DNA of 64,000 nucleotides from the NCBI GenBank assembly GCA_934729465.1, contig CAKVEP010000002.1, positions 62,001 through 126,000 on the forward strand, given 5' to 3'. The translations under genes and the position numbers were made by a program. Shown one piece after another: positions 35,939-44,321 of this stretch (the stretch's first letter is position 1; each line of letters opens with the position of its first letter). The stretch is from an uncultured Eubacteriales bacterium. GTDB lineage: Bacteria; Bacillota; Clostridia; Oscillospirales; Acutalibacteraceae. The notes under the pieces are model-generated. The model searched no databases, was not told the DNA's origin, and worked only from the letters and a program-made list of their open reading frames with translations.

Positions 35939-36363
35939 GTGAATATGAACCTACTATAGTTGCGTTTTGCTGTAATTGGTGTTCTTACGCCGGAGCAGAC
36001 CTCGCTGGCAGTAATAGATTTGGTTACCCTGAAAATATAAAAATAATCAGGGTACCATGTTCTTGTAGAGTAAACCCGATGTTTGTTTTGCGTGCTTTTC
36101 AAGGTGGGGCAGACGGCGTTATAATTTGTGGATGTCACCCGGGGGACTGCCATTATGTTTCCGGGAATTATCATGCCAGACGCAGAATGACACTTCTTTT
36201 TTCAATGCTTAATTACTTAGGAGTTGAAAAGGAAAGAACTAGAGTTGAATGGATTTCAGCATCTGAAGGGGCAAAATTTTCTAAAGTTATGAATGATTTT
36301 TCGAAGACGGTTGCTTCTCTTGGAAAAAACAAAAGACTGGAGGACCTAAGATGCAAGAGGTAA
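35929..36363 (+). CDS. flxD: MvhD/FlxD-like [2Fe-2S] electron-transfer subunit
   Basis: 144 residues, ATG eight bases after GGAGGTG. Five conserved cysteine groups of the MvhD family are visible: FCCNWCSYAGADLAG, VPCSCRVNP, ICGCHPGDCHY and the basic GNYHARRR. In methanogens MvhD links hydrogenase to HdrA; in FlxABCD-HdrABC of anaerobic bacteria FlxD does the same for the NADH-oxidising part. Overlaps hdrA by 10 and the next gene by 13 bases. Confidence 0.9.
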   Translation: MSISEYEPTIVAFCCNWCSYAGADLAGSNRFGYPENIKIIRVPCSCRVNPMFVLRAFQGGADGVIICGCHPGDCHYVSGNYHARRRMTLLFSMLNYLGVEKERTRVEWISASEGAKFSKVMNDFSKTVASLGKNKRLEDLRCKR

Positions 36364-37343
36364 AGAGGGAGGACATTCTGTTAAAAGCTTGTGATTTACT
36401 GAAAAGCGGTGTAGTAAACAGAGTGTTAGGTTGGAGAGTCGGGGAATTTGATTACGATGTAATGCCTGCGATTTTCGACTGTCGGGAAGACATTCTCGAA
36501 AACTTTGTTTGGAATGATTTTTGCTATGTAAATTTATCAAAATATTTAATCAAAGAAACAGAAAAAAACGATGGTAAAATTCTTGTATTCTTAAAGCCGT
36601 GCGATAGTTACAGCTTTAATCAGCTACTGTCTGAAAACCGCTTCTCGCGTGAAAAAGTTTATGTCGTTGGAGTTTCGTGCGATGGTATGCTAGACGTTAG
36701 TAAAATAAAAAATAAAACCGGCAGTATTTTGCACATAAAGGAAGATGACGATAAAATTACGATTCAAACTATTTTTGACAAGAATTTTGTTTTTAAAAGA
36801 GATGAGTTGCTTCCTGATAGGTGTATAAACTGTAAATCAAAAAAACATGCAGTTTACGATGAGCTTTTAGGCACAGAGAGAAATATTTCTGATTGTCGAA
36901 GATTTGATGAAGTGAAAAAAATTGAAAATATGACCTCAAAAGAGCGCTTTTTATTTTGGCAAGGGGAGCTTTCAAGATGTATTAGGTGCAACGCTTGCAG
37001 GAATGTTTGTCCGGCGTGTACTTGTGAGAATTGCGTGTTTGACAATCCTAATTCAGGTATAGAAAATAAATCACCGTCAAATTCGTTTGAGGAAAAAATG
37101 TTTCATATAATAAGAGCCTTTCATGTTGCCGGACGCTGTACGGATTGTGGTGAATGTTCGAGAGTTTGTCCACAGAATATTCCGCTTCATTTGATAAATC
37201 GTAAGTTTATTAAAGACATAAATTCTTTTTACAAGGATTATCAAGCTGGAGCCGAAATTGAGGTATGTTCTCCGTTGATGGAATTTTCAACTCAAGATAT
37301 AGAGCCTAAAGATGCTATTGAGAAAGGGAAAGAAAATGTTTAA
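36351..37343 (+). CDS. flxC: [4Fe-4S] dicluster protein, FlxC-like / FrhB-related
   Basis: 330 residues with TGGAGGA before the ATG. An N-terminal part of about 200 residues includes FLKPCDSYSFNQLL and CINCKSKKHAVYDE, resembling the region found in FrhB/FdhB-type subunits. The C-terminal part has CIRCNACRNVCPACTCENC near residue 215 and CTDCGECSRVCPQNIP near residue 265. Place in the operon and two clusters fit FlxC, an internal electron carrier of the NADH-oxidising module. Which of the two middle genes is 'B' or 'C' is uncertain. Confidence 0.7.
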   Translation: MQEVKREDILLKACDLLKSGVVNRVLGWRVGEFDYDVMPAIFDCREDILENFVWNDFCYVNLSKYLIKETEKNDGKILVFLKPCDSYSFNQLLSENRFSREKVYVVGVSCDGMLDVSKIKNKTGSILHIKEDDDKITIQTIFDKNFVFKRDELLPDRCINCKSKKHAVYDELLGTERNISDCRRFDEVKKIENMTSKERFLFWQGELSRCIRCNACRNVCPACTCENCVFDNPNSGIENKSPSNSFEEKMFHIIRAFHVAGRCTDCGECSRVCPQNIPLHLINRKFIKDINSFYKDYQAGAEIEVCSPLMEFSTQDIEPKDAIEKGKENV

Positions 37344-38364
37344 AATATCGCTTAAAAAACTTGATGAAATGTTTTTAGAAATCTCGAAAAGTAACACTCT
37401 TTATGTCCCTGTTAATACGAAATCCGGAGCGGAATTTAAAAAATGGCAACAGGGTATGCGTATTTCAACTGACGTTAACACTAATAAAAGTCCGAAAGAT
37501 TTTTTCTTTCCGCAAACTCAAAACCTTATGGATTTTAAAGTCAAAGGGAAAAATATTGAAATATTTCCTGACAAATCAAATTCTGAAAGCTTTATTATTT
37601 TTGGTGTTCGTGCGTGTGACGTTAAAAGTTTAGAAATTCTTGATAAGGTTTTTCTTTCAAATCCTGTTGATGCCTATTATAAAAGGCGCAGAGAAAGTGG
37701 AATAATAATGTCGCTTGCTTGCGAAAATCCGCTTGAAACTTGCTTTTGTCATGTATTTAATATAGACGCATCTTCTCCTAAGGGAGATGTGGTTTGCTAT
37801 AAAATTGATGAATTTTTATATATGAATGCCGCAACTTATAAGGGGGAAAAATTTTTAAAAGAAATTTGTGAAATTACTGAATGTGAAGATAGTGCTAAAG
37901 TTGAAAATCAAAAAAAATTAATTAAAGATAGGATAGAGAAACTTCCATTAACAAATGTTTTAACCGAAAAATTTAAAAACGCAAGTACTAAAGATTTTTT
38001 CGATGACCCCAAATGGAGTGAACTTTCGAGATTTTGCGTTGGTTGTGGTACATGTACGTTTATCTGCCCAACATGCCATTGTTACGATATTAAGGACTTT
38101 AATTCAGGGTGTGAAATAAAAAGATTTCGCTGTTGGGATTCATGTATGTATTCGAGCTTTACGAAGATGTCAGCCGGACAGCCTCGTGCCACTCAAACAG
38201 AACGCTTTCGTCAGAGATTCATGCATAAATTAATATATTTTCCTATGAACAATGATGGCGATTTTTCTTGTGTGGGATGTGGAAGATGTGCTTTGCGTTG
38301 CCCTATACATATGAATATAGTAAAAGTAATGAAAACGCTTGGGGGAGGAAAGACAGATGCATGA
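37336..38364 (+). CDS. flxB: [4Fe-4S] dicluster protein, FlxB-like / sulfite-reductase A-like
   Basis: 342 residues from the ATG at 37336 after GAAAGGGAA; the longer frame from 37312 is rejected. N-terminal half with FGVRACDVKSLEILDKVF, known from AsrA/HydB-type subunits. C-terminal CVGCGTCTFICPTCHCYD near residue 235 and CVGCGRCALRCPIHMN near residue 313 bind two [4Fe-4S] clusters. Expected to pass electrons from the FAD/NADH subunit (next gene) to FlxD. Overlaps both neighbours by 8 bases. Confidence 0.75.
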   Translation: MFKISLKKLDEMFLEISKSNTLYVPVNTKSGAEFKKWQQGMRISTDVNTNKSPKDFFFPQTQNLMDFKVKGKNIEIFPDKSNSESFIIFGVRACDVKSLEILDKVFLSNPVDAYYKRRRESGIIMSLACENPLETCFCHVFNIDASSPKGDVVCYKIDEFLYMNAATYKGEKFLKEICEITECEDSAKVENQKKLIKDRIEKLPLTNVLTEKFKNASTKDFFDDPKWSELSRFCVGCGTCTFICPTCHCYDIKDFNSGCEIKRFRCWDSCMYSSFTKMSAGQPRATQTERFRQRFMHKLIYFPMNNDGDFSCVGCGRCALRCPIHMNIVKVMKTLGGGKTDA

Positions 38365-39187
38365 AAATGAACCGCTTATACCGTTAATTGGTGTTATTAC
38401 AGGTATACGTAATGATACTAACGATGTTAAAACATTTAAAATTGTTAATGACCAAGGTAAGAAAGCTTTTGACCATAAGCCCGGACAATGTGCTATGATA
38501 TCTATACCGGGAGTTGGGGAGGCTATGTTTTCCATAACTTCTTCGCCAACTAACAGTGAATTTATGGAATTTTCTATTAAAGAATGTGGCTGCGTAACGA
38601 AATGGCTACATTCTATAGAAGTCGGTCAGCAAGTCACCATAAGAGGTCCATACGGAAGAAACTTTCCTGTAGATAGTGATTTTTTAGGTCAAGATATGCT
38701 TTTTATAGCCGGAGGCATAGGAATTGCTCCTCTTAGGTGTGTGATAAACTATTGCCGACACTATAAGGACCGTTACGGCAAGATAGATGTTGTTTATGGG
38801 GCAAGAAGCGTTGAGGATATAGTGTATTATGATGAAATAACAAATGACTGGGCAAAAGACCCGAATGTTAACGTTTACATAACTATAGACAGAAATCAGC
38901 CGGAATGGAAAGGTCATGTTGGCTTTGTTCCGAATTACGTTAAGGAACTTAAATTTAGTAACAATAAAACAGTGGTTTTGTGTGGTCCTCCTATTATGAT
39001 TAAACTTACGCTTAAAAGTCTTGAGGAGCTGGGATTTGATAAAACGCAAATATACACAACAATGGAACTTAAAATGAAGTGTGGAATCGGAAAATGCGGA
39101 AGATGTAATATTGGCAATAAATATGTTTGTAAAGACGGTCCGGTGTTTCGATATGACGAACTTTCTGAACTTCCTAATGAATATTGA
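38357..39187 (+). CDS. flxA: FAD/NAD(P)H-binding oxidoreductase, FlxA-like
   Basis: 276 residues from the ATG at 38357, after GGGGGAGG. A ferredoxin-NADP reductase fold: GPYGRNFP (FAD region), FIAGGIGIAPLR (NAD ribose/pyrophosphate), VLCGPPIM, then a [2Fe-2S] tail with CGIGKCGRCNIGNKYVC, as in PyrK and AsrB. This is the entry point for electrons from NADH. An in-frame TTG at 38339 lies in the ribosome site and is rejected. Overlaps flxB by 8 bases. Confidence 0.88.
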   Translation: MHENEPLIPLIGVITGIRNDTNDVKTFKIVNDQGKKAFDHKPGQCAMISIPGVGEAMFSITSSPTNSEFMEFSIKECGCVTKWLHSIEVGQQVTIRGPYGRNFPVDSDFLGQDMLFIAGGIGIAPLRCVINYCRHYKDRYGKIDVVYGARSVEDIVYYDEITNDWAKDPNVNVYITIDRNQPEWKGHVGFVPNYVKELKFSNNKTVVLCGPPIMIKLTLKSLEELGFDKTQIYTTMELKMKCGIGKCGRCNIGNKYVCKDGPVFRYDELSELPNEY

Positions 39188-39202
39188 TAAGGAGTAACTT
39201 AA

Positions 39203-39877
39203 ATGGAAAATATGGTAAACATTTATCTTTTTGGGAAACTATACAGTGTTCCGGATAATCTTACTATTATGAGAGCGATGGAGTATTCGGGATATCAGTT
39301 AATAAGAGGATGTGGATGTCGAAATGGTTTTTGCGGAGCGTGTACGGTAATTTACAGAATAAGGGGAAAAAGAGAATTAAAAACTTGTCTTGCTTGTCAA
39401 ACCACGGTGGAAAATAATATGTATATAGCAACACTCCCGTATTTCCCTCTTGTTAAGGATAAACGTAAAATAGAAGAAATCAAGCCTTCAACTCAGATAA
39501 TGATGCAGCTATACCCTGAAATATATGCTTGTGTGGGATGTAATGCTTGCACAAAGAGTTGCACACAATCTCTTAATGTCATGCAATATATAGCTTATGC
39601 TCAGCGTGGAGATTTTACAAAGTGTGCAGAAGAGTCATTTGACTGCGTGATGTGCGGAGCATGCTCGTTTCGATGTCCTGCGGGAATCTCTCATTGTCAA
39701 GTTGCAATGCTCGCAAGACGCCTTAACGGGAAGTACATTATGCCAAAATCCGAGCATCTTGAAAACAGGGTAAGAGAGATAAATGAAGGAGTATATGACG
39801 GGGCTATAAATGAATTGCTCCAAAAATCAATTAAAGAGATAAAAAATCTTTATGATAGCAGAGATATCGAAAAGTAA
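39203..39877 (+). CDS. iron-sulfur subunit of a fumarate-reductase-like enzyme
   Basis: 224 residues, AAGGAG eight bases before the ATG. The N-terminal [2Fe-2S] ferredoxin domain has RGCGCRNGFCGACT and a distal CLAC. The C-terminal domain has two four-Cys motifs, CVGCNACTKSCTQ and CVMCGACSFRCP. Classic FrdB/SdhB has one 2Fe, one 4Fe and one 3Fe cluster; here both later motifs look able to bind 4Fe clusters, more like the first two-thirds of methanogen TfrB. The CCG part of TfrB is absent and may be supplied by hdrB of this operon (inference). Confidence 0.8.
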   Translation: MENMVNIYLFGKLYSVPDNLTIMRAMEYSGYQLIRGCGCRNGFCGACTVIYRIRGKRELKTCLACQTTVENNMYIATLPYFPLVKDKRKIEEIKPSTQIMMQLYPEIYACVGCNACTKSCTQSLNVMQYIAYAQRGDFTKCAEESFDCVMCGACSFRCPAGISHCQVAMLARRLNGKYIMPKSEHLENRVREINEGVYDGAINELLQKSIKEIKNLYDSRDIEK

Positions 39878-39890
39878 GGGAGAGAATATT

Positions 39891-41495
39891 GTGTATTCAA
39901 AGGAGTTACAAAAATCTTTAAACGCCGTTGAAGTAAAAAGAGATGCTAATATATTATACGAACCAAAACGTATGACAGCCGAAGAAAAACAAATCCTTTT
40001 AGAAAACTATCACCCTGATTATAAAAAAAGCGAATTTTCCCAGCTTAAAATAGGACCAAATAAAGGTGAAAAGGTCCCGTTTGAACTTTGCGAGTTACTT
40101 CAAGCTAAAAGTATTGTTTGTCCTGAAGAAATTAATCTTGATGATGTAAAATATGATGTGGATGTTCTTATCATAGGCGGAGGTGGAGCGGGTGCTGCAG
40201 CAGCTATTGAAGCCGATAACGCAGGAGCCAAGGTTATGATAGCAACTAAACTTCGCTTAGGTGACGCTAACACAATGATGGCTGAAGGAGGTATTCAAGC
40301 AGCGGATAAAGAAAATGATTCACCAGCAATTCATTTTCTTGATGCCTTTGGCGGGGGACATTATGCAGCTAAAAGAGAGCTTTTGTCAAAGCTAGTAACC
40401 GAAGCTCCCGAAGCTATCAGATGGCTTAATGACCTTGGAGTGGAGTTTGACAAATCTTTAGATGGCTCTATGATAACAACACATGGCGGAGGAACGTCAA
40501 GGAAACGTATGCATGCGGCAAAAGACTATTCCGGAGCGGAAATCATGCGCACCCTTCGTGACGAAGTTTTGAATAGAGAAGGAATTTTCGTTTTAGACTT
40601 TACTTCGGCAATAGAGCTAATTCTTGATGAAAATGGTAAGGCAGCAGGAGCCGTCCTTATGAATATGGAAACTAAGGAGATAATGATTGCACGAGCTAAA
40701 ACAGTAATAATAGCAACGGGTGGGGCAGGACGTATGCATTATCAAGGATTTCCAACTTCTAATCATTACGGAGCAACTGCAGATGGTCTTGTTTTGGCTT
40801 ACAGAGCGGGGGCAAAACTTTTGTATGCCGACACGCTTCAATATCATCCAACTGGAGCGGCATATCCTCAACAAATTTTTGGAGCGCTTGTTACGGAAAA
40901 AGTACGTTCCCTCGGAGCAAAGTTGGTTAACAGTGTAGGCGAGGTATTTATGCACCCGCTTGAAACTCGTGACGTTGCTGCGGCAGGGATAATTAGGGAA
41001 TGTTTAGATAAGAACAACGGAGTGATTACCGAAAATGGGAGAGCGGTGTGGCTTGATACGCCTATGATTGAAAAGATACATGGTGATGGTACTATAGAAA
41101 AACGTATTCCGGCGATGATGAGAATGTTTTCTAAATATGGAATAGATATAAGGAAAGAACCAATTTTAGTGTATCCAACGCTCCACTATCAAAACGGTGG
41201 AATTGATATTGATGTAAACGGAATGACGCCAAGTGTTGAAAATCTTTTTGTTGCGGGAGAGGCTGTTGGCGGGATTCACGGAAGAAATCGCCTTATGGGA
41301 AATTCCCTTCTTGATATTATAGTATTTGGAAGGAGCGCAGGAAAAACAGCTTCAGAATGTGCTAAAAAAGTCAAGCTTGGGAGGCTAACACTTGAACACG
41401 TAAATTTATTTGATGTCGAAAGAAAAAACGCCAAAATTGAAACTGAAATAACTTCTCCAAAGCTTTTGCCTGATTACAGAAGAATTAAAACATAA
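39891..41495 (+). CDS. fumarate-reductase-type flavoprotein subunit
   Basis: 534 residues from a GTG at 39891, eight bases after AAGGGAGAGA. A 75-residue N-terminal extension precedes the FAD-binding IIGGGGAGAAAAIEA. Substrate-site residues of the FrdA/SdhA/NadB family are present: QYHPTGAAYP, VTEKVRSLG, PTLHYQNGGI and GRNRLMGNSLLDIIVFGRSAG. The His that binds FAD covalently in FrdA is replaced by Asn (GDANTMMAEGG), so FAD is probably non-covalent, as in NadB and TfrA. No membrane-anchor gene follows, so the enzyme should be soluble. Fumarate is the best guess for substrate; a related enoate is possible. Confidence 0.85.
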   Translation: MYSKELQKSLNAVEVKRDANILYEPKRMTAEEKQILLENYHPDYKKSEFSQLKIGPNKGEKVPFELCELLQAKSIVCPEEINLDDVKYDVDVLIIGGGGAGAAAAIEADNAGAKVMIATKLRLGDANTMMAEGGIQAADKENDSPAIHFLDAFGGGHYAAKRELLSKLVTEAPEAIRWLNDLGVEFDKSLDGSMITTHGGGTSRKRMHAAKDYSGAEIMRTLRDEVLNREGIFVLDFTSAIELILDENGKAAGAVLMNMETKEIMIARAKTVIIATGGAGRMHYQGFPTSNHYGATADGLVLAYRAGAKLLYADTLQYHPTGAAYPQQIFGALVTEKVRSLGAKLVNSVGEVFMHPLETRDVAAAGIIRECLDKNNGVITENGRAVWLDTPMIEKIHGDGTIEKRIPAMMRMFSKYGIDIRKEPILVYPTLHYQNGGIDIDVNGMTPSVENLFVAGEAVGGIHGRNRLMGNSLLDIIVFGRSAGKTASECAKKVKLGRLTLEHVNLFDVERKNAKIETEITSPKLLPDYRRIKT

Positions 41496-41511
41496 TTTTT
41501 TACATATTTTA

Positions 41512-41529
41512 TTGTATTGCGCAATACAA
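41512..41529. terminator. perfect palindrome after the redox operon
   Basis: TTGTATTGC / GCAATACAA, an 18-base perfect palindrome 16 bases after the frdA-like stop. It lacks a T-run and a loop, so it is a weak candidate terminator or a protein-binding site. Confidence 0.35.
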
Positions 41530-41597
41530 AAGCTGACTTTGTATAAAAGTCATAATATTTATTGTATCAATCAGCGTTGTATATGTAATCTGATTGG

Positions 41598-41626
41598 TTG
41601 ACTTAATCTTTAATATGTGATACAAT
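41598..41626 (+). promoter_or_regulatory. promoter for tRNA-Pro
   Basis: TTGACT at 41598 and TACAAT at 41621 with a 17-base spacer, ending 12 bases before the tRNA. Confidence 0.75.
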
Positions 41627-41638
41627 AAAATAAAATTT

Positions 41639-41715
41639 CCGGGTGTGGCGCAGTTTGGTAGCGCGCTTGAATGGGGTTCAAGAGGCCGCAGGTTCAACTC
41701 CTGTCACTCGGACCA
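41639..41715 (+). tRNA. tRNA-Pro (anticodon GGG)
   Basis: 77 bases with encoded CCA. Acceptor CCGGGTG / CACTCGG (one G-U), discriminator A. D-arm GCGC-AGTTTGGTA-GCGC, anticodon arm CTTGA-ATGGGGT-TCAAG with anticodon GGG, T-arm GCAGG-TTCAACT-CCTGT. It marks the left edge of the accessory region. Confidence 0.93.
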
Positions 41716-41811
41716 TAGATTAAGATAATGTGAGAATAATGAAATTTTAGTGTAAAGTTTTTCTGCTTTTTTAAGTGATGTTGTAGGTGTGGTGATTTTT
41801 TAAAGGATACG

Positions 41812-41949
41812 GTGTTACAAATAAAAAGTATAAATAATAAAATTTGTATGTCATTAATCTTATTTTTATCATTGCTTGTTTTTTCTGGCTGTAATAATAA
41901 TTTTGATTATAGTAACGATAAAGCTATATCTTCTAAAGAAGACAATTAA
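41812..41949 (+). CDS. 45-residue lipoprotein
   Basis: 45 codons from a GTG at 41812 with AAAGGA upstream. The N-terminus is basic (MLQIKSINNKIC), then a hydrophobic run SLILFLSLLVFSGC with a lipobox (FSGC), then a short polar tail of about 18 residues (NNNFDYSNDK...). The mature peptide would be a very short lipid-anchored tail. It may be a truncated form of a longer lipoprotein, since a stop directly precedes the next gene. Function unknown. Confidence 0.5.
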   Translation: MLQIKSINNKICMSLILFLSLLVFSGCNNNFDYSNDKAISSKEDN

Positions 41950-41968
41950 AAATATTAGGAGAGATAAT

Positions 41969-42325
41969 ATGATTAATATTGAAACTATAAAATTTATAAA
42001 GATGCTAGATGAATTAGCTAATCTTACAAAAGGAGGAATTTTTGAGTTTAAAAAAGCTACTAAGGATGATGTCAATTCTAGTAAGGTTTTCTACGACAAA
42101 GAAGCTCAAGATAAAGATGGCAATTATAGAGTTGTACTAGATATGTGTGTTATAGATGATCCTGAATGTCTTCATCATGATGCAGTTTCTTATTATGACT
42201 CAAATACCAAGCAATTTACTGTTCGTGCCATCACAAATGAAGGTAGTAATACATATATTGTCGTAAAATTTTACGATACCAAATATCAAATAGTTATTAA
42301 AAATGGTAGTTGGTATTTCGTATAA
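41969..42325 (+). CDS. hypothetical 118-residue cytosolic protein
   Basis: 118 residues from the ATG at 41969 after AGGAGAG; the frame stays open upstream to 41876 but that part overlaps the lipoprotein gene in another frame. Begins MINIETIKFIKMLDELANLT. No signal peptide or membrane segment. The C-terminal half looks like a small beta-sheet domain (FTVRAITNEGSNTYIVVKFYDTK). I recognise no family. The 20-base spacing from the lipoprotein gene suggests they are co-expressed. Confidence 0.55.
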   Translation: MINIETIKFIKMLDELANLTKGGIFEFKKATKDDVNSSKVFYDKEAQDKDGNYRVVLDMCVIDDPECLHHDAVSYYDSNTKQFTVRAITNEGSNTYIVVKFYDTKYQIVIKNGSWYFV

Positions 42326-42397
42326 AATTGTCAACGGAATCTATCTATAATTTTCCTTATAATAATTTTGATTACGTTAAATTAATTGTCTAAATTA

Positions 42398-42440
42398 GGT
42401 ATTATTGGGTAGCGAAAAGCACCCTGTAATACCATTTTTT
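42398..42440 (+). terminator. intrinsic terminator before the baseplate-type gene
   Basis: GGTATTAT..GGGT / ACCC.GTAATACC, a long stem with small internal mismatches, then ATTTTTTATTTT. The remaining bases up to 42585 are AT-rich with no gene seen. Confidence 0.8.
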
Positions 42441-42585
42441 ATTTTACTCAACAAATGAAATTTATTTATAGCAGAGTTTTGAAAAAAATCTCAATATTTA
42501 TAATTTTTTAGATTTGCCCTGAAATAGACAAATTTTTATGTTTTTTGTATGACTAATGGAAAACTAATTTTAGGAGGAATAAACA

Positions 42586-43944
42586 ATGGTATACAAAAAC
42601 ATAGATTTAAAAATCTGGGAAAGTAATTATGTTACTTTGTATGCCCAGCAGGGCGAAGTTGATTCACGATATATAAAAGTATCGTTTAAAGATAATGACC
42701 TAAATAACTTAGACCTTACTGGAAAAACGGTTACAATTTATGCTAAAAAGCCGGATAATACTCAGATTTTTAACACATGTACAATAAACGAAGATGATAA
42801 TACTGCAACAGTTAAATTGACATCTCAATTTTTGAGTTCTGAGGGAATTGTTGAGTGTGAATTTCAAATTTTTGAGGGAAGCAAGATACTTTTGAAAGTA
42901 AACGGGTTAAAAATAATTGTTTTTTGTGCAGAAGATTTTTCTTATGCGATTGAAAGTACGTCTGAATACAACGCACTTTTAAAATCAATTGAGCAAGCTC
43001 AAACTTTTGCTGACAATACAGGTGATGTTTCAAATCTTAATACTGTAAATAAATCTTCAATAGTTGGAGCAATTAATGAATTGGTAAGCAACGAGGGTGA
43101 TATTACAAATCTTAATACAGCTAATAAAACTTCACTGGTTGCTGCAGTTAACGAGTTAAAAGGTAATGAAGGCAATATTACAGGTCTTAATACATCCAAT
43201 AAAGAATCAATTGTAGATGCAGTTAATGAATTGGTAAGTAATATTGGCAGTATTACGACTCTTGAAACAACAAATAAATCTTCGATAATATCTGCAGTCA
43301 ATGAGGTAGTAAGTAGTATTGGCAATACATCAGGTCTTAGCACAACCAGTAAAGACTCAATTGTAAGTGCAGTCAATGAATTGGTATCCAATTCTGGGAG
43401 CATTACAAATCTTAATACATCTAATAAAACCTCACTGGTTGCTGCAATTAATGAGGTGTCAAACAACGCAGGGAGCATTACAAACCTTGATACTGTAGAT
43501 AAATCTTCAATAGTTGCTGCGATTAATGAATTAAGCGGAAGAACTATACCGTTAACTCACGGAGGTACGGGTGCAACAACGGCAGCTGCCGCAAGAACTA
43601 ATTTAGAAGTCATGAAAGCATATGTTTTATATAGTAATGATGCCGAAAATTGTGGAACAATAACTTTAAATGACGATGCTGATAATTATGAATTTTTAGA
43701 TGTTATCTTATGGGACTTTTATTTAACCAGAGTTTACAATCGAAATAACAGACCAGTTGGAATTATGAAAATAGGAGGGTATGGGAGTAATTATTTTGAG
43801 TGGTTTTCTGAGTCGGTTACGATATCAAGTAATGTGATTACAAGAAACGGAGTTACTCATGGACTACTTTTAGCAGACGGTTCAGTTCAAATTGATAATA
43901 CAAACCATGTACCTATAAGAGCTATTATAGGATATAAATATTAA
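42586..43944 (+). CDS. phage baseplate upper protein (BppU-like) with 25-residue repeats
   Basis: 452 residues with TTTTAGGAGGA before the ATG. Residues 1-125 resemble the N-terminal domain of BppU-type baseplate proteins (LDLTGKTVTIYAKKPDNTQI, VECEFQIF). Residues 146-320 are seven 25-residue repeats of the form NLNT-NK-SIV-AVNELVSN-GSIT, a likely trimeric coiled stalk. Then LTHGGTGATTAAAARTNL, a motif common in phage tail fibres, leads into a C-terminal receptor-binding-like domain of about 110 residues. No other intact tail gene adjoins except the next one. It could be a tail remnant or a reused adhesin. Confidence 0.75.
   Translation: MVYKNIDLKIWESNYVTLYAQQGEVDSRYIKVSFKDNDLNNLDLTGKTVTIYAKKPDNTQIFNTCTINEDDNTATVKLTSQFLSSEGIVECEFQIFEGSKILLKVNGLKIIVFCAEDFSYAIESTSEYNALLKSIEQAQTFADNTGDVSNLNTVNKSSIVGAINELVSNEGDITNLNTANKTSLVAAVNELKGNEGNITGLNTSNKESIVDAVNELVSNIGSITTLETTNKSSIISAVNEVVSSIGNTSGLSTTSKDSIVSAVNELVSNSGSITNLNTSNKTSLVAAINEVSNNAGSITNLDTVDKSSIVAAINELSGRTIPLTHGGTGATTAAAARTNLEVMKAYVLYSNDAENCGTITLNDDADNYEFLDVILWDFYLTRVYNRNNRPVGIMKIGGYGSNYFEWFSESVTISSNVITRNGVTHGLLLADGSVQIDNTNHVPIRAIIGYKY
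43021..43545 (+). repeat. seven direct 75-base coding repeats
   Basis: Seven in-frame copies, 75 bases each, of the unit starting GGTGATGTTTCAAATCTTAA (first copy) inside the baseplate-type gene. Copies are similar but not identical, and none shows a frameshift. Confidence 0.85.
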
Positions 43945-43965
43945 TTAATTTTAGGAGGAATAAAA

Positions 43966-44253
43966 ATGGCATTAGTTAAAGAAATAGTACTTGAAAATGG
44001 AGTAACAGTAAATTATCATAGAGTGGCAAGTGTTAATAACATTACAAATCAAATGAGTATAATAGAGCTTTCAAGTTACACCAATAAATCAAAACGTGAG
44101 GAAGAAAAATTAAAACTTGCTAGCAAACAGCCAATGAATGTGTTTGTAAAAACAGAGTATTTAAGTGTTCCATATAATGAAAATTTAAATGTAGTAAATG
44201 CATATGAACATTTGAAAACTCTTGAAAAATTTAATGGCTGTGTTAATGACTAA
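43966..44253 (+). CDS. phage tail-associated small protein
   Basis: 95 residues, same leader style (TTTTAGGAGGA) as the gene before it, 21 bases downstream. Begins MALVKEIVLENGVTVNYHRV. Short proteins starting in this way follow baseplate or tail-fibre genes in clostridial prophages; that is from memory and moderate. No membrane segment. A hairpin terminator shared with the convergent gene follows. Confidence 0.55.
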   Translation: MALVKEIVLENGVTVNYHRVASVNNITNQMSIIELSSYTNKSKREEEKLKLASKQPMNVFVKTEYLSVPYNENLNVVNAYEHLKTLEKFNGCVND

Positions 44254-44271
44254 CTTTAATATATAAAAATT

Positions 44272-44297
44272 TACCGCTTATATTAAAATAAGCGGTA
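44272..44297. terminator. bidirectional terminator
   Basis: Perfect 9-base stem TACCGCTTA / TAAGCGGTA with an 8-base loop between convergent stops at 44253 and 44322. Confidence 0.8.
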
Positions 44298-44321
44298 ATA
44301 TTTATTGTAAATCAAACGAAT

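Noticed and set aside
32740..38364. Possible TGA-encoded selenocysteine in the Hdr/Flx genes.
   Set aside because: All frames are complete with normal Cys codons at the cluster motifs; no in-frame TGA needs explaining.
43021..43545. Regular 75-base repeats suggested a CRISPR array.
   Set aside because: Repeats are in frame within one coding sequence, have no unique spacers, and encode a periodic 25-residue stalk; no cas genes are near.
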